From positions 1-64,000 of the forward strand of contig JAFZGJ010000035.1 of assembly GCA_017555455.1 (NCBI GenBank): 64,000 bases of DNA, written 5' to 3'. Origin of the DNA: Lachnospiraceae bacterium. Its GTDB lineage: Bacteria; Bacillota; Clostridia; Lachnospirales; Lachnospiraceae. Positions 55,061 to 63,893 of the stretch are shown one piece after another. The notes below the pieces were generated by a model. It did not search any database. It was not told the origin of the DNA and worked only from the letters and a program-made list of their open reading frames with translations. Position 1 is the stretch's first letter, and every line of letters starts with the position of its first letter. The translations under genes and the position numbers were made by a program.

Positions 55061-56209
55061 ATGGCAGAGTTTTGGGTTAAATCTTCGCAGATGAAACAAT
55101 ATGCAAACGATTTGGAAAGGTATACGCAGAAATTATATCAATATAGTGAAGAAATTGAACGCATAAGTAACAGTCTGAGTTTTAATATAGGAAGCAATCA
55201 ATCAGTTGCGCGTGGATTGCGAAAAGTTTCCTATGATATTTCAGAAGAAGCCAAAGCAAACAGAAATATGGCAAATGGGTTAAAGGAAATTGCCCGAAGA
55301 TATAAAGCTACAGAAGAAGGGATTTGTGCTCATGCTGTCATAGGCTGGGGAAATGCAGCATCCTCAGGTTCGACTTCTAATCCGGATTCCGGTTCTGAGT
55401 CAAAAAGTACAGCCGAGCGCATAGACGATATAATATACAAGATGCTTACTTCAGCAGCAGGACCAATCGGGGCAGGAGTAGATATCATTCGAAATGGTAT
55501 TGAAGGAAATGCTGGAAATGTGATAAGTAATCTGATAAGTCAAGCCGGTGGTGTGATAAAAAATATTGATGGCGGAAAAATCGATTGGGGAGAATTGTTT
55601 GATGCCGGAAAATATAAGGGGAATCCATTAAAGAATGCGTTAGGAAAATATGTGGATTTTTCCAGTGTAAAAAATGGAATTTCGACTGCATGTAACTGGG
55701 CAGCAGCCCTTATTGAAAGCGGTTATGATAACTTTAAAGAATTTGGCGAGTTTACCGGAAGATTTTGGGGCGAAACTGTTACAGAAACCCTAATAAAAGC
55801 TGCAGAAGGAATTGCAGTAGGTGCAGGAATAGGAGCCATTGTTACAGCATTGGGAGTATCTGCACCGGTTTGGGCAGTAGGTGCAGTTACAGCCGGAGTT
55901 ACGGTCGCTGTAGATTGGGCATTAGACTCTCTTGTAGAATGGGCAACCAAGGGATCCCAAACCAGTTGGGTAGAAGCTGCATCCGATTTTGTATGCGACA
56001 CAGGCGAAAAAGTAGTTGAATTCATAAGTGACACGGGCGAAAAAGTAGGCGAATTCATAAGTGACACAGGAGAAAAAGTTGGGAAATTCCTAAATGATAC
56101 GGGAGAAAAGGTAGGAGATGCCGTATCAAAAGGTTTTAATAAAATAAAAAAAGGAATACAAAATATAAAAGGCGCCAAATGTGGATGGGGATTTTTAAAA
56201 TTTGGCTAA
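55061..56209 (+). CDS. Probable T7SS substrate with membrane-active C-terminal region
   Basis: 382 residues, ATG after GGGGGAG. The N-terminal 100 residues are helical with WXG/LXG-like spacing (SSQMKQYANDLERYTQKL, a second helix to RYKATEEG) and could be the export domain. A Ser/Gly linker leads to a Gly/Ala-rich segment (about 245-300: GIAVGAGIGAIVTALG, WAVGAVTAGVTVAVDWA) able to insert in membranes. Residues 313-356 are four 11-residue repeats on DTGEKVGEFIS, an amphipathic hendecad, then a basic tail. I infer a pore-forming or membrane-binding effector; no enzyme motif is seen. Confidence 0.75.
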   Translation: MAEFWVKSSQMKQYANDLERYTQKLYQYSEEIERISNSLSFNIGSNQSVARGLRKVSYDISEEAKANRNMANGLKEIARRYKATEEGICAHAVIGWGNAASSGSTSNPDSGSESKSTAERIDDIIYKMLTSAAGPIGAGVDIIRNGIEGNAGNVISNLISQAGGVIKNIDGGKIDWGELFDAGKYKGNPLKNALGKYVDFSSVKNGISTACNWAAALIESGYDNFKEFGEFTGRFWGETVTETLIKAAEGIAVGAGIGAIVTALGVSAPVWAVGAVTAGVTVAVDWALDSLVEWATKGSQTSWVEAASDFVCDTGEKVVEFISDTGEKVGEFISDTGEKVGKFLNDTGEKVGDAVSKGFNKIKKGIQNIKGAKCGWGFLKFG

Positions 56210-56234
56210 AATCTTGAATTAGGAGAAAGAAAAA

Positions 56235-56513
56235 ATGAAAAATAATGTAAGAGAATTATTACCCATAGGTTCAGTAGTTATTTTAAAAGAAGCAAGCAAG
56301 AAAGCAATGATTTATGGTGTAAAGCAAATTAATAAAGCTAATAATGTTGAATATGATTATATTGCTGTTGTATATCCGGAAGGAAATATGGGGGATGGAA
56401 CACAATTCTTTTTTAATCATGAGGCAATAGATGAAGTCTTTTTCCGTGGGTATGAAGATGAAGAACGTAATGCTTTTATAGAACGGTTAGTGGAGTATTA
56501 TGACAAACAATAG
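56235..56513 (+). CDS. DUF4176-type protein
   Basis: 92 residues. The start ELLPIGSVVILKEASKKAMIYGVKQ, then YDYIAVVYPEGNMGDG and FFNHEAIDEVFFRGYEDEE, fits the DUF4176 family, which is found in T7SS loci of Firmicutes beside substrates. Role unknown; accessory or protective functions have been considered. AGGAGAAAG ribosome site, 25 bases after the putative effector. Overlaps the next gene by 14 bases. Confidence 0.82.
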   Translation: MKNNVRELLPIGSVVILKEASKKAMIYGVKQINKANNVEYDYIAVVYPEGNMGDGTQFFFNHEAIDEVFFRGYEDEERNAFIERLVEYYDKQ

Positions 56514-57072
56514 TGAAACAAGTGGAATGAAAGGAAATAAATTGATTGCGATAGTATTTTGTTTTCTTATTTTTGTATTATTTTTATTTGTATCTTATAT
56601 TAATCTGCCTCGAAATAAGGCAATTAATATATATAAAAATGGTATTTCTTCATTTTCTGAATTAAATGATAAATGGTATTGTTTGGAAGCAGAGAATTAT
56701 GAAGTGTTGGATGAATTTGGAGAATTTGTGACTGTAGATTCGACTTTTTTATATTCGGTTAAATATTATTATTTCAATGTACTGGTTACGGATTCTAAGG
56801 GAGAACAGTTTATAATGGGGGTACGGACAGATAAAAAAACAGAGCAGCTTCGTAAAGGTAATTCTGTTGATTTATATGGTATGATATCACCTTTAGATGA
56901 AGAAATAGGCAGGGAACAATTAGAAAAATTAGAGGATGATCATATGCCGGCCCTTTCACTGAGTTTAAATGATAATGATACATCTGTATTAAGCAGATGT
57001 GTACATTCTATGGTATTTTTAGGAATGGCATTGCTTGATTTATTACTGATACTTTTTATTTTACGAAAATAG
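56500..57072 (+). CDS. Two-TM membrane protein, candidate immunity protein
   Basis: 190 residues with a TM helix near each end (about 13-36, LIAIVFCFLIFVLFLFVSY, and about 168-188) and an extracytoplasmic domain of about 125 residues in between. Sequence family not recognised. It overlaps the DUF4176 gene and lies two genes after the putative membrane-active effector; a membrane protein exposing a domain outside is a plausible immunity factor. This is inference from position. Confidence 0.7.
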   Translation: MTNNSETSGMKGNKLIAIVFCFLIFVLFLFVSYINLPRNKAINIYKNGISSFSELNDKWYCLEAENYEVLDEFGEFVTVDSTFLYSVKYYYFNVLVTDSKGEQFIMGVRTDKKTEQLRKGNSVDLYGMISPLDEEIGREQLEKLEDDHMPALSLSLNDNDTSVLSRCVHSMVFLGMALLDLLLILFILRK

Positions 57073-57132
57073 AGAGCAGGAATTTAAGGTTTTTGAAATT
57101 TTAGAAAAAATAAGAGATATGTGGAGAGAAGA

Positions 57133-58035
57133 ATGGGAAATACGTTTTATTTTAACTGGGAACCGGCTCTGATGGTCTGGCTTCAGAATTTATTGGGAGA
57201 GGCAGGAGCCACCATAGCAACACTGGTAACCATGCTAGGCGAAGAGACGGTTATGGTAGCCATATTGGGATTTATTTATTGGTGCTACGATAAAAAATTC
57301 GGAGTTTATGTGGGAACCAATCTTATGGTAGGTCTGGTTGCTAATCCTATGATAAAAAATGTGTTTTTGCGATACCGTCCTTACATGGTTCATCCGGAAG
57401 TGAAGTGTTTTAAACCTGTACATGAAGGGGATTTATATGACCCATTGCTTCAGGGCTACTCATTTCCAAGCGGACATACCAGTAATTCCTCTACGATGTA
57501 TTTTTCACTACCGGTGTACGGGAAGAAAAAATGGTTGGTGATAATCGGAATCATAATCCCCTTTCTGGTTGGTTTGTCCAGAGTGTGTTTGGGAGTACAT
57601 TACCCAACGGATGTAATGGCAGGTTGGCTATTGGGGGCTGTAGTAGTTGCAGTAATGACCTTTTTACAGAAAAAAATACTGGTAAAGTGGAAATTATATC
57701 TTTTAACTACTGTATTAACGGTTCCGGGATGCTTTTATTGTACCAGTAACGATTACTTTACCTGTTTTGGTATGATGCTTGGATTCTTTGCATCCAGCCT
57801 TTTTGAAGAAAAATATGTACAGTTTGAGAACACAAAAGATGTGAAGAAATCTATTATTCGTGTGGTTGGCGGATTGGCAGTGTTTTTGGGTGCAAATGTG
57901 ATCTTAAAAACAATCTTCGGTTTGATTTCTGTAGAAGAGCTGGCAAATGTATTGAGAGTAATCCGTTATGGAATATTGGTGTTTTTTACCATGGGAATGT
58001 ATCCAATGATATTTAGATTTAAAAAGATTTTCTAA
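57133..58035 (+). CDS. PAP2-family membrane phosphatase
   Basis: 300 residues from ATG 57133, six bases after GGAG; a GTG at 57121 overlaps that site. Polytopic, with the three PAP2 motifs: KNVFLRYRPYM, PSGHTSNS and SRVCLGVHYPTDVMAG, carrying both catalytic histidines. Such enzymes dephosphorylate undecaprenyl pyrophosphate or phosphatidic acid-type lipids on the outer membrane face. It is probably outside the T7SS proper, about 60 bases after it with no clear terminator between. Confidence 0.93.
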   Translation: MGNTFYFNWEPALMVWLQNLLGEAGATIATLVTMLGEETVMVAILGFIYWCYDKKFGVYVGTNLMVGLVANPMIKNVFLRYRPYMVHPEVKCFKPVHEGDLYDPLLQGYSFPSGHTSNSSTMYFSLPVYGKKKWLVIIGIIIPFLVGLSRVCLGVHYPTDVMAGWLLGAVVVAVMTFLQKKILVKWKLYLLTTVLTVPGCFYCTSNDYFTCFGMMLGFFASSLFEEKYVQFENTKDVKKSIIRVVGGLAVFLGANVILKTIFGLISVEELANVLRVIRYGILVFFTMGMYPMIFRFKKIF

Positions 58036-58070
58036 GAAAGTAATGCATTTAGATATAAAAATATTTATAA

Positions 58071-58190
58071 GGGATTAAAATTCTTTTTGATGAAGAACAG
58101 TCAGAGGATGATGTTAAACAGCAATATCATCACGGAAGATGTGATATAGGAAGTCCTTGGGCAAAAGGAACTATGATTAATTTTGATTAA
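58071..58190 (+). pseudogene. Possible gene remnant
   Basis: A 39-codon open stretch without a start codon in the 246-bp gap before the symporter gene. Its translation has protein-like composition (ILFDEEQSEDDVKQQYHHG, then GSPWAKGTMINFD before TAA). It may be the 3' end of a lost gene, or chance. Confidence 0.25.
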
Positions 58191-58296
58191 AGAATTTGAC
58201 GAAATATAAAGATTAATGATAAAATGTTTTTCGTTGTGTATACAAAAGAAGATGTTTCAAGATGACATTAAAATTTGAGACATGAGGAGGCATATC

Positions 58297-59652
58297 ATGA
58301 ACGAAAAAAGAAGTAGTTTTTCAGGAAACATAGGATTTATTTTGGCAGCAGCCGGCAGTGCCGTTGGATTGGGTAATTTATGGCGTTTTCCATATTTGGC
58401 AGCACAGTATGGTGGCGGAATTTTTCTGTTAGTTTATTTGATTTTAGTATTTACTTTTGGATTTTCCTTATTAATTTTGGAAATTGCCATGGGAAGAAAG
58501 ACAAAAGTAAGTTCCATTAGCGCTTATGAAAAGTTAAATAAGAAGTTTGGATGGATGGGGATTTTGTCCTTATTGATTCCTGTATTAATTTTGCCATATT
58601 ACAGTGTAATTGGTGGTTGGGTTATTAAATATATGACGGTATTTTTGACCGGTCAGGGAAAAGCAGCAGCAGACAGTGCATATTTTAATGGTTTTATCGG
58701 ACAGACAGCATCTTCCTTATTTACCTTTTTCCTATTTATTACCATTACAACCGTAGTAGTTGCTTTTGGGGTTGAAAAAGGGGTAGAACGTGTCAGCAAA
58801 TTTATGATGCCGGTTTTGATTTTGATTACCATTGGAATTGCTATTTTTGTGGCTACCATACCGGGAGCTGGAGAAGGAATTAAATACTATTTATTACCGG
58901 ATTTTTCTAAGTTTTCTTTTAAAACCTTGTGCGCAGCCATGGGGCAGTTATTTTATTCTTTAAGTATTGCGATGGGAATTATGGTGGCATACGGTTCTTA
59001 TGTGAAGGATGATATTAATTTAAATAAATCCGTAACCAATATCCAAATTTTTGATACTATAGTTGCTGTATTGTCCGGTATGATGATTGTTCCGGCAGTT
59101 TATATTTTCAGCGGAGAAGAAGGATTGAAGACCGGTGGTGCCGGTTTGATGTTTAAAACCTTGCCGATGGTATTTGATTCCATGCCAATGGGCAATTTTA
59201 TTGGTGGAGCTTTCTTTGTATTGGTATTTCTTGCAGCTTTGACCAGTTCTATTTCTTTGATGGAAGCTATTGTATCCATGTTTATGGATAAATTTAAACT
59301 GACCCGTATTAAGGCAGTTATTTTTATTTATGCCGTTACCTTGGTTTTGGGAATTCCATCTGCATTGGGATATGGTGTTTGGTCTCATATTACTGTACTT
59401 GGAATGGACTTTTTAACTTTCTTTGACTATATTTCCAACAGTGTTATGATGCCGATTCTTGCCATTGCAACTTGCGTACTTGCAGGATGGTTCATGAATC
59501 TGAAGGATATTGAAGATGAAATTACCAAAAATGGGGAAGAGTTTAAAAGACGCAGAATCTTTCGTGTAATGATTAAATACATTGCACCGGTATTTTTAGT
59601 AATTATATTAGTTTTTTATACTTTAGCTCAGTTTGGATTTATTTCATATTAA
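58297..59652 (+). CDS. NSS-family sodium:solute symporter
   Basis: 451 residues from ATG 58297 after GAGGAGG. About eleven transmembrane helices. The family signature in helix 1 reads GFILAAAGSAVGLGNLWRFP, with the conserved Na/substrate-binding GSAVGLGN, then YGGGIFLLVYL. Bacterial NSS proteins (LeuT/MhsT-like) import amino acids with sodium. Terminator follows; single-gene unit. Substrate not predictable. Confidence 0.94.
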   Translation: MNEKRSSFSGNIGFILAAAGSAVGLGNLWRFPYLAAQYGGGIFLLVYLILVFTFGFSLLILEIAMGRKTKVSSISAYEKLNKKFGWMGILSLLIPVLILPYYSVIGGWVIKYMTVFLTGQGKAAADSAYFNGFIGQTASSLFTFFLFITITTVVVAFGVEKGVERVSKFMMPVLILITIGIAIFVATIPGAGEGIKYYLLPDFSKFSFKTLCAAMGQLFYSLSIAMGIMVAYGSYVKDDINLNKSVTNIQIFDTIVAVLSGMMIVPAVYIFSGEEGLKTGGAGLMFKTLPMVFDSMPMGNFIGGAFFVLVFLAALTSSISLMEAIVSMFMDKFKLTRIKAVIFIYAVTLVLGIPSALGYGVWSHITVLGMDFLTFFDYISNSVMMPILAIATCVLAGWFMNLKDIEDEITKNGEEFKRRRIFRVMIKYIAPVFLVIILVFYTLAQFGFISY

Positions 59653-59663
59653 AATTATAAAGC

Positions 59664-59696
59664 GGCTGTCTTTCCAAAGAGGAGGACAGCCTTTTT
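59664..59696 (+). terminator. Intrinsic terminator after the symporter gene
   Basis: GGCTGTC (59664-59670) pairs with GACAGCC (59685-59691), then five T. Confidence 0.9.
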
Positions 59697-59814
59697 GATA
59701 AAATAAAGATGAAAATAATTCATCTTACAAATGAATAAAGTTCACAATTTCACTTTACTTTTTTAAAGAATGTAATATAATAAAGTCTAGTTAATGAAAC
59801 AGAAAAATTCAAGT

Positions 59815-59843
59815 TTGACATGAACGAAATTCATTTATAAAGA
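59815..59843 (+). promoter_or_regulatory. Promoter region of the oxidoreductase operon
   Basis: TTGACA (59815-59820), 17 bases, TAAAGA (59838-59843), a weak -10. The spacer holds ATGAA and TTCAT arms around CGAAA, a small palindrome that could bind a regulator. Confidence 0.5.
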
Positions 59844-59856
59844 AAAGAGGCAGATT

Positions 59857-60462
59857 ATGAAAAAGAGTTTAGAAATCAGATGGCATGGAAGAGGCGGTCA
59901 GGGAGCAAAAACAGCAGCACTTTTATTAGCAGATGTAGCTTTTAAGACAGGTGCATATGTACAGGGATTCCCGGAATATGGTCCGGAAAGAATGGGTGCT
60001 CCAATCACCGCATATAACAGAATCAGCAGGAATGAAATACGGGTTCATTCCAATATATACACACCTGATTTGGTAATTGTTGTGGACGAAACTTTATTAC
60101 ATTCAGTTGATGTTACTGCAGGTTTAAAAGAAGACGGAGCTGTAATTGTAAATACAGCCCAGTCGGCAGAAGAGGTCCGTTTATTACTTCATGGATACAA
60201 AGGAGCTGTTTATACGGTAGATGCAAGACAGATTTCTACAGAAGCTCTTGGTAAAAATTTCCCCAACTCTCCAATGTTGGCAGCAGCAGTTGCAGTCAGT
60301 GGTGTTATGACAAGAGAAATCTTTATGAAAGAAATGAGAGCTTCTTACAGTCACAAATTTGCAAAGAAACCTGAAGTTATCGAAGGTAATATGAAAGCAT
60401 TAGAAATGACTTTTGATGCTTTACAGGATGCGTTAGAAGAAGTGGTAGTAAAAATTGCGTAG
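59857..60462 (+). CDS. porG: 2-oxoacid:ferredoxin oxidoreductase, gamma subunit
   Basis: 201 residues. Gamma-subunit pattern: IRWHGRGGQGAKTAALLLAD at the N terminus, FPEYGPERMGAPITAYNRIS, and DETLLHSVDVTAG. Part of a four-subunit thiamine-diphosphate enzyme that oxidatively decarboxylates pyruvate (or a related 2-oxoacid) to acyl-CoA and reduces ferredoxin. AAAGAGGCAG ribosome site. First gene of a gamma-delta-alpha-beta operon with short spacers. Confidence 0.93.
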   Translation: MKKSLEIRWHGRGGQGAKTAALLLADVAFKTGAYVQGFPEYGPERMGAPITAYNRISRNEIRVHSNIYTPDLVIVVDETLLHSVDVTAGLKEDGAVIVNTAQSAEEVRLLLHGYKGAVYTVDARQISTEALGKNFPNSPMLAAAVAVSGVMTREIFMKEMRASYSHKFAKKPEVIEGNMKALEMTFDALQDALEEVVVKIA

Positions 60463-60514
60463 TGGCAGGAGAATATTAAAACAGAAATAAAAATACTCAT
60501 TTAGGAGATAAAAT

Positions 60515-60817
60515 ATGAGAACAGATGTAAATAAAATCAACGAAACTACTCCTCATCAGGAGTTAACAGAAGGGTTGATGATGTTTGCAGCGGCAACTTC
60601 TAAAGGTTTTAAAACAGGGGAGTGGAGAACCAACACTCCTGTTTTTTTGGAAGAAAAATGCAAACAATGCCTTCTTTGTGCACCGGTATGTCCCGATTGT
60701 TCCATTCCGGTAAAGGACAGTAAGAGAGCTGATTTTGATTTTGACCATTGCAAGGGCTGCGGCATTTGCGCTAAGGTTTGTCCTTTTGGAGCTATTGAAA
60801 TGAAGGAGGGAAGATAA
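60515..60817 (+). CDS. porD: 2-oxoacid:ferredoxin oxidoreductase, delta (ferredoxin) subunit
   Basis: 100 residues with two [4Fe-4S] cluster motifs, CKQCLLCAPVCPDCSIP and CKGCGICAKVCPFGAIEM, the standard arrangement CxxCxxCxxxCP for each. It carries electrons to external ferredoxin. TAGGAGA ribosome site. Ends two bases before the alpha-subunit start. Confidence 0.95.
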   Translation: MRTDVNKINETTPHQELTEGLMMFAAATSKGFKTGEWRTNTPVFLEEKCKQCLLCAPVCPDCSIPVKDSKRADFDFDHCKGCGICAKVCPFGAIEMKEGR

Positions 60818-60818
60818 G

Positions 60819-62000
60819 ATGCCAAAGAAAGACAGAATGTCAGGAAACGAAGCGGTGGCATATGCCATCAAACAGATTAATCCCGATGTCATGCCTGCGT
60901 TTCCTATTACACCATCTACAGAAATACCTCAAATGGTATCAAACTATATAGCTAATGGAGAAGTAGATACAGAGTTTATTCCGGTAGAAAGCGAACATTC
61001 TTCCATGAGTGCAGCCATAGGAGCTGAGGCTGCGGGAGCCAGAACTTTAACAGCTACCTCTTCTGCAGGTCTTGCCTTAATGTGGGAAGAATTGTTGCTG
61101 GCGGCATCCAATCGTATGCCATTAGCATTAGCATTGGTAAACAGAACTTTATCCGGTCCTATTAACATTAACTGCGACCACACTGACAGTATGGGCGCCA
61201 GAGATACCGGTTGGATTCAGATTTATGCTGAGAATAATCAGGAAGTATATGATAACTTTATTCAAGCATATCCGATTGCAGAACACAAAGATGTGCATCT
61301 TCCAATTATGATTTGTCAGGATGGTTTCATTACCAGCCATGCAGTGGAAAATATTGAACTTATGGATGATGATGTGGTAAAAAACTTTGTGGGAGAATAT
61401 GAACCGGAAGAATTTTTATTAAATCCGGGAAAACCTATGTCTGTAGGACCTTATGCAATTTCAGCTTATGCTATGGAAGCAAGAAAAAATCAGGAAATAG
61501 CTTTGGAAAATGCAGCAGATGTTATTATAAATGTTGGAAAAAAATATGAAAAAATTTCCGGAAGAAAATACGGATTTTTTGAAGAATACAGAACAAAAGA
61601 TGCAGATTATATCATGCTTATCATGGGATCAGCAGCAGGGACTGCAAAACAGGCAGTGGATGAATTAAGAGAACAGGGAAAAAAAGTAGGTGTACTGAAA
61701 CTTCGAGTATTCAGACCGTTCCCGGCAAAAGAAATTGCAGCAGCACTTTCCAGATGTAAGGCTGTAGCTATTATGGACAGATGTGAAAGCTACAATGGAA
61801 ACGGAGGACCGTTAGGCAGTGAAGTGACTGCAGCACTTTACAGAAATAAGGTTATGATTGATGCTGTAAACTATATTTATGGTCTTGCAGGCAGAGATTT
61901 TACAGTGGAAAATGTGTTTGACATTTTTGCAGAATTAGACGATGCGGTAACCAGTGGCGTGCAAGTGGAACAGTATCAGTATATCGGACTTCGTAAATAG
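60819..62000 (+). CDS. porA: 2-oxoacid:ferredoxin oxidoreductase, alpha subunit
   Basis: 393 residues. GNEAVAYAIKQINPDVMPAFPITPST near the start, with AFPITPSTEI typical of the alpha chain, EHSSMSAAIGAEAAGARTLT, and the C-terminal KVGVLKLRVFRPFP with DRCESYNGNGGPL. Substrate- and CoA-binding chain. AGGAGGG ribosome site lies inside the end of porD. The set of features fits pyruvate oxidoreductases best among the family. Confidence 0.94.
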   Translation: MPKKDRMSGNEAVAYAIKQINPDVMPAFPITPSTEIPQMVSNYIANGEVDTEFIPVESEHSSMSAAIGAEAAGARTLTATSSAGLALMWEELLLAASNRMPLALALVNRTLSGPININCDHTDSMGARDTGWIQIYAENNQEVYDNFIQAYPIAEHKDVHLPIMICQDGFITSHAVENIELMDDDVVKNFVGEYEPEEFLLNPGKPMSVGPYAISAYAMEARKNQEIALENAADVIINVGKKYEKISGRKYGFFEEYRTKDADYIMLIMGSAAGTAKQAVDELREQGKKVGVLKLRVFRPFPAKEIAAALSRCKAVAIMDRCESYNGNGGPLGSEVTAALYRNKVMIDAVNYIYGLAGRDFTVENVFDIFAELDDAVTSGVQVEQYQYIGLRK

Positions 62001-62013
62001 GAGGCAACAAACC

Positions 62014-62961
62014 GTGAACAATTTAAATTTAAAAGAAATTATGAATAAACCGGAGCGTCTGGCTCCGGGACATAGAATGTGTGCCGGATGTGGAGCTACC
62101 ATTGGAGTTCGTGCAGTACTTCGTGCACTTCACGAAGGCGATTATGCAGTAATCGGTAATGCTACAGGCTGTCTGGAAGTATCTACATATATGTATCCAT
62201 ACACAGCATGGGAAGACAGTTATATTCATAATGCGTTTGAAAATGCAGGAGCAACGTTAAGTGGTGTGGAAACTGCTTATAAAGCACTAAAGAAAAAAGG
62301 GAAAATTCCAGCAGACGTAAATTATAAATTTATTACTTTTGGTGGAGATGGCGGAACTTATGATATTGGGTTCCAGTCTTTATCCGGAGCTATGGAACGT
62401 AATCACGATATGGTTTATGTTTGCTATGATAATGGAGCTTATATGAATACCGGAATTCAACGATCTTCTGCAACTCCTATGTATGCAGATACTACTACGA
62501 CTCCGGTAGGTAGCCAGTCTAATGGTAAAATGCAAAACCGTAAGGATTTGGCAGCTATCATTGCAGAACATGATGTTCCGTATGTGGCACAGACTACTTT
62601 GACAACGGATTTCAAGGATATTCATAGAAAAGCGGAAAAAGCCATTTATACAGAAGGTGCAAGTTTTTTAAATATGATGACACCATGTCCCAGAGGTTGG
62701 AGATATGAAACCTCTGAGATTATGAAAATCTGTAAGTTGGCAGTGGAAACCTGTTATTGGCCATTATTTGAAGTAGACCATGGAAAATGGATTTTAAATT
62801 ATGAACCTAAGAAAAAATTACCAATTGAAGATTTCTTAAAAGAACAGGGAAGATTTAAGCATTTGTTTAAAAAGGGCAATGAAGATTTACTGGTACAGTT
62901 CCAGCAGGAAGTTGACCGTAGATGGGAAAATTTGTTATACAGATGTGCGAGGGAAAACTAA
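62014..62961 (+). CDS. porB: 2-oxoacid:ferredoxin oxidoreductase, beta (TPP-binding) subunit
   Basis: 315 residues from GTG 62014, nine bases after AGGAGGC; the longer frame upstream overlaps porA and is not used. MCAGCGATIGVRAVLRAL gives cluster cysteines, FGGDGGTYDIGFQSL is the thiamine-diphosphate/Mg motif, and DNGAYMNTGIQRSSATP is the pyruvate-type signature, supporting pyruvate as substrate. Needs TPP from thiN. Next gene starts one base after its stop. Confidence 0.95.
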   Translation: MNNLNLKEIMNKPERLAPGHRMCAGCGATIGVRAVLRALHEGDYAVIGNATGCLEVSTYMYPYTAWEDSYIHNAFENAGATLSGVETAYKALKKKGKIPADVNYKFITFGGDGGTYDIGFQSLSGAMERNHDMVYVCYDNGAYMNTGIQRSSATPMYADTTTTPVGSQSNGKMQNRKDLAAIIAEHDVPYVAQTTLTTDFKDIHRKAEKAIYTEGASFLNMMTPCPRGWRYETSEIMKICKLAVETCYWPLFEVDHGKWILNYEPKKKLPIEDFLKEQGRFKHLFKKGNEDLLVQFQQEVDRRWENLLYRCAREN

Positions 62962-62962
62962 G

Positions 62963-63838
62963 ATGACTTTATTATCTTATCAGATATTAAAAGCAGTAGC
63001 TGATATGGGAAGTTTTTATAAAGCGGCAGAGGTGTTGGGGCTAACACCTTCTGCCGTAAGTCATTCCGTGGCAGCCTTAGAAAAGGAATTAGGATTTGCT
63101 TTGCTGGTTAGAAGTAAAGCAGGAGTAACATTGACAAATTATGGGGAACAGCTGCTTCCCTATGTAAATGTAGTTTTAAATAGTGATGAAAGTTTGCAAC
63201 AGGCAATTTCGGAATTAAATGGTCTGAAAAAGGGAAAAGTAAAGCTGGGCGTTTTTTCCAGTGTTTGTACTAACTGGCTTCCCGATATTTTAAATTCTTT
63301 TCAGGGAAAATATCCGGAAATTGAAATTGAAGTGTTTCAGGGAACCTATGTGGATGTGGCATATTGGTTAAAAAATGGTGTGGTAGACTTGGGATTTTTA
63401 TCCGTTTCCAGTGCCAAAGATATTCCTATTGAGCCTTTATATGAGGATCCGTTAGTTTGTGTGCTTCCCAAAGGAACTCCCAGAGTCAGTACCGAAGAGT
63501 ATGTAACTATTGAAGATATGCGAAAGTCTGAGTTTGTAACCCAGAGGGAGTGTACGGATGCGGATATTCAAAATTTTTTGAAAGAAAATTCTTTAAATAT
63601 TAAATCCAGTTATCATGTAGTAGACGACTTGTCTACGGTTGCCTTGGTAGAAAAAGGCTTTGGAATCTGCCTTATGCCAAGGTTAGTGATGAATGATATT
63701 CCCTATGATGTGGATTGTTATCCTATTTATCCAAAGGCAAGCCGGATTATTGGAATTGCAGCCATGAATCCGGAATTTATGGCACCGGCGGTACGGTCTT
63801 TGTATAAGCATATTGTAGAAAAATATAAGGAAGTGTAA
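62963..63838 (+). CDS. LysR-family transcriptional regulator
   Basis: 291 residues from ATG 62963 (TAAGATG junction with porB). N-terminal winged helix-turn-helix (FYKAAEVLGLTPSAVSHSVAALEKELGFALLVRS) and a periplasmic-binding-like effector domain (about 90-290). Co-transcribed with the por operon, so it may control it; the small palindrome at the por promoter is a candidate site. Effector unknown. Confidence 0.92.
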   Translation: MTLLSYQILKAVADMGSFYKAAEVLGLTPSAVSHSVAALEKELGFALLVRSKAGVTLTNYGEQLLPYVNVVLNSDESLQQAISELNGLKKGKVKLGVFSSVCTNWLPDILNSFQGKYPEIEIEVFQGTYVDVAYWLKNGVVDLGFLSVSSAKDIPIEPLYEDPLVCVLPKGTPRVSTEEYVTIEDMRKSEFVTQRECTDADIQNFLKENSLNIKSSYHVVDDLSTVALVEKGFGICLMPRLVMNDIPYDVDCYPIYPKASRIIGIAAMNPEFMAPAVRSLYKHIVEKYKEV

Positions 63839-63842
63839 AAAG

Positions 63843-63893
63843 AAGGTTGTTGTAAAATATCCCTGATTGATATTTTGCAACAACCTTTGTTAA
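63843..63893. terminator. Terminator between LysR and AraC genes
   Basis: An 18-bp perfect stem (63843-63860 with 63870-63887) with a 9-base loop, with A on one side and T on the other. It can serve both convergent genes. Confidence 0.9.

Noticed and set aside
55723..56178. A 151-codon minus-strand frame with repeated SPTFSPVSL segments
   Set aside because: The repeats are the complement of the effector's hendecad repeats; no start signal and no context.
57133..58035. PAP2 phosphatase as a T7SS component
   Set aside because: Common housekeeping enzyme, with its own ribosome site and no link to secretion beyond position.
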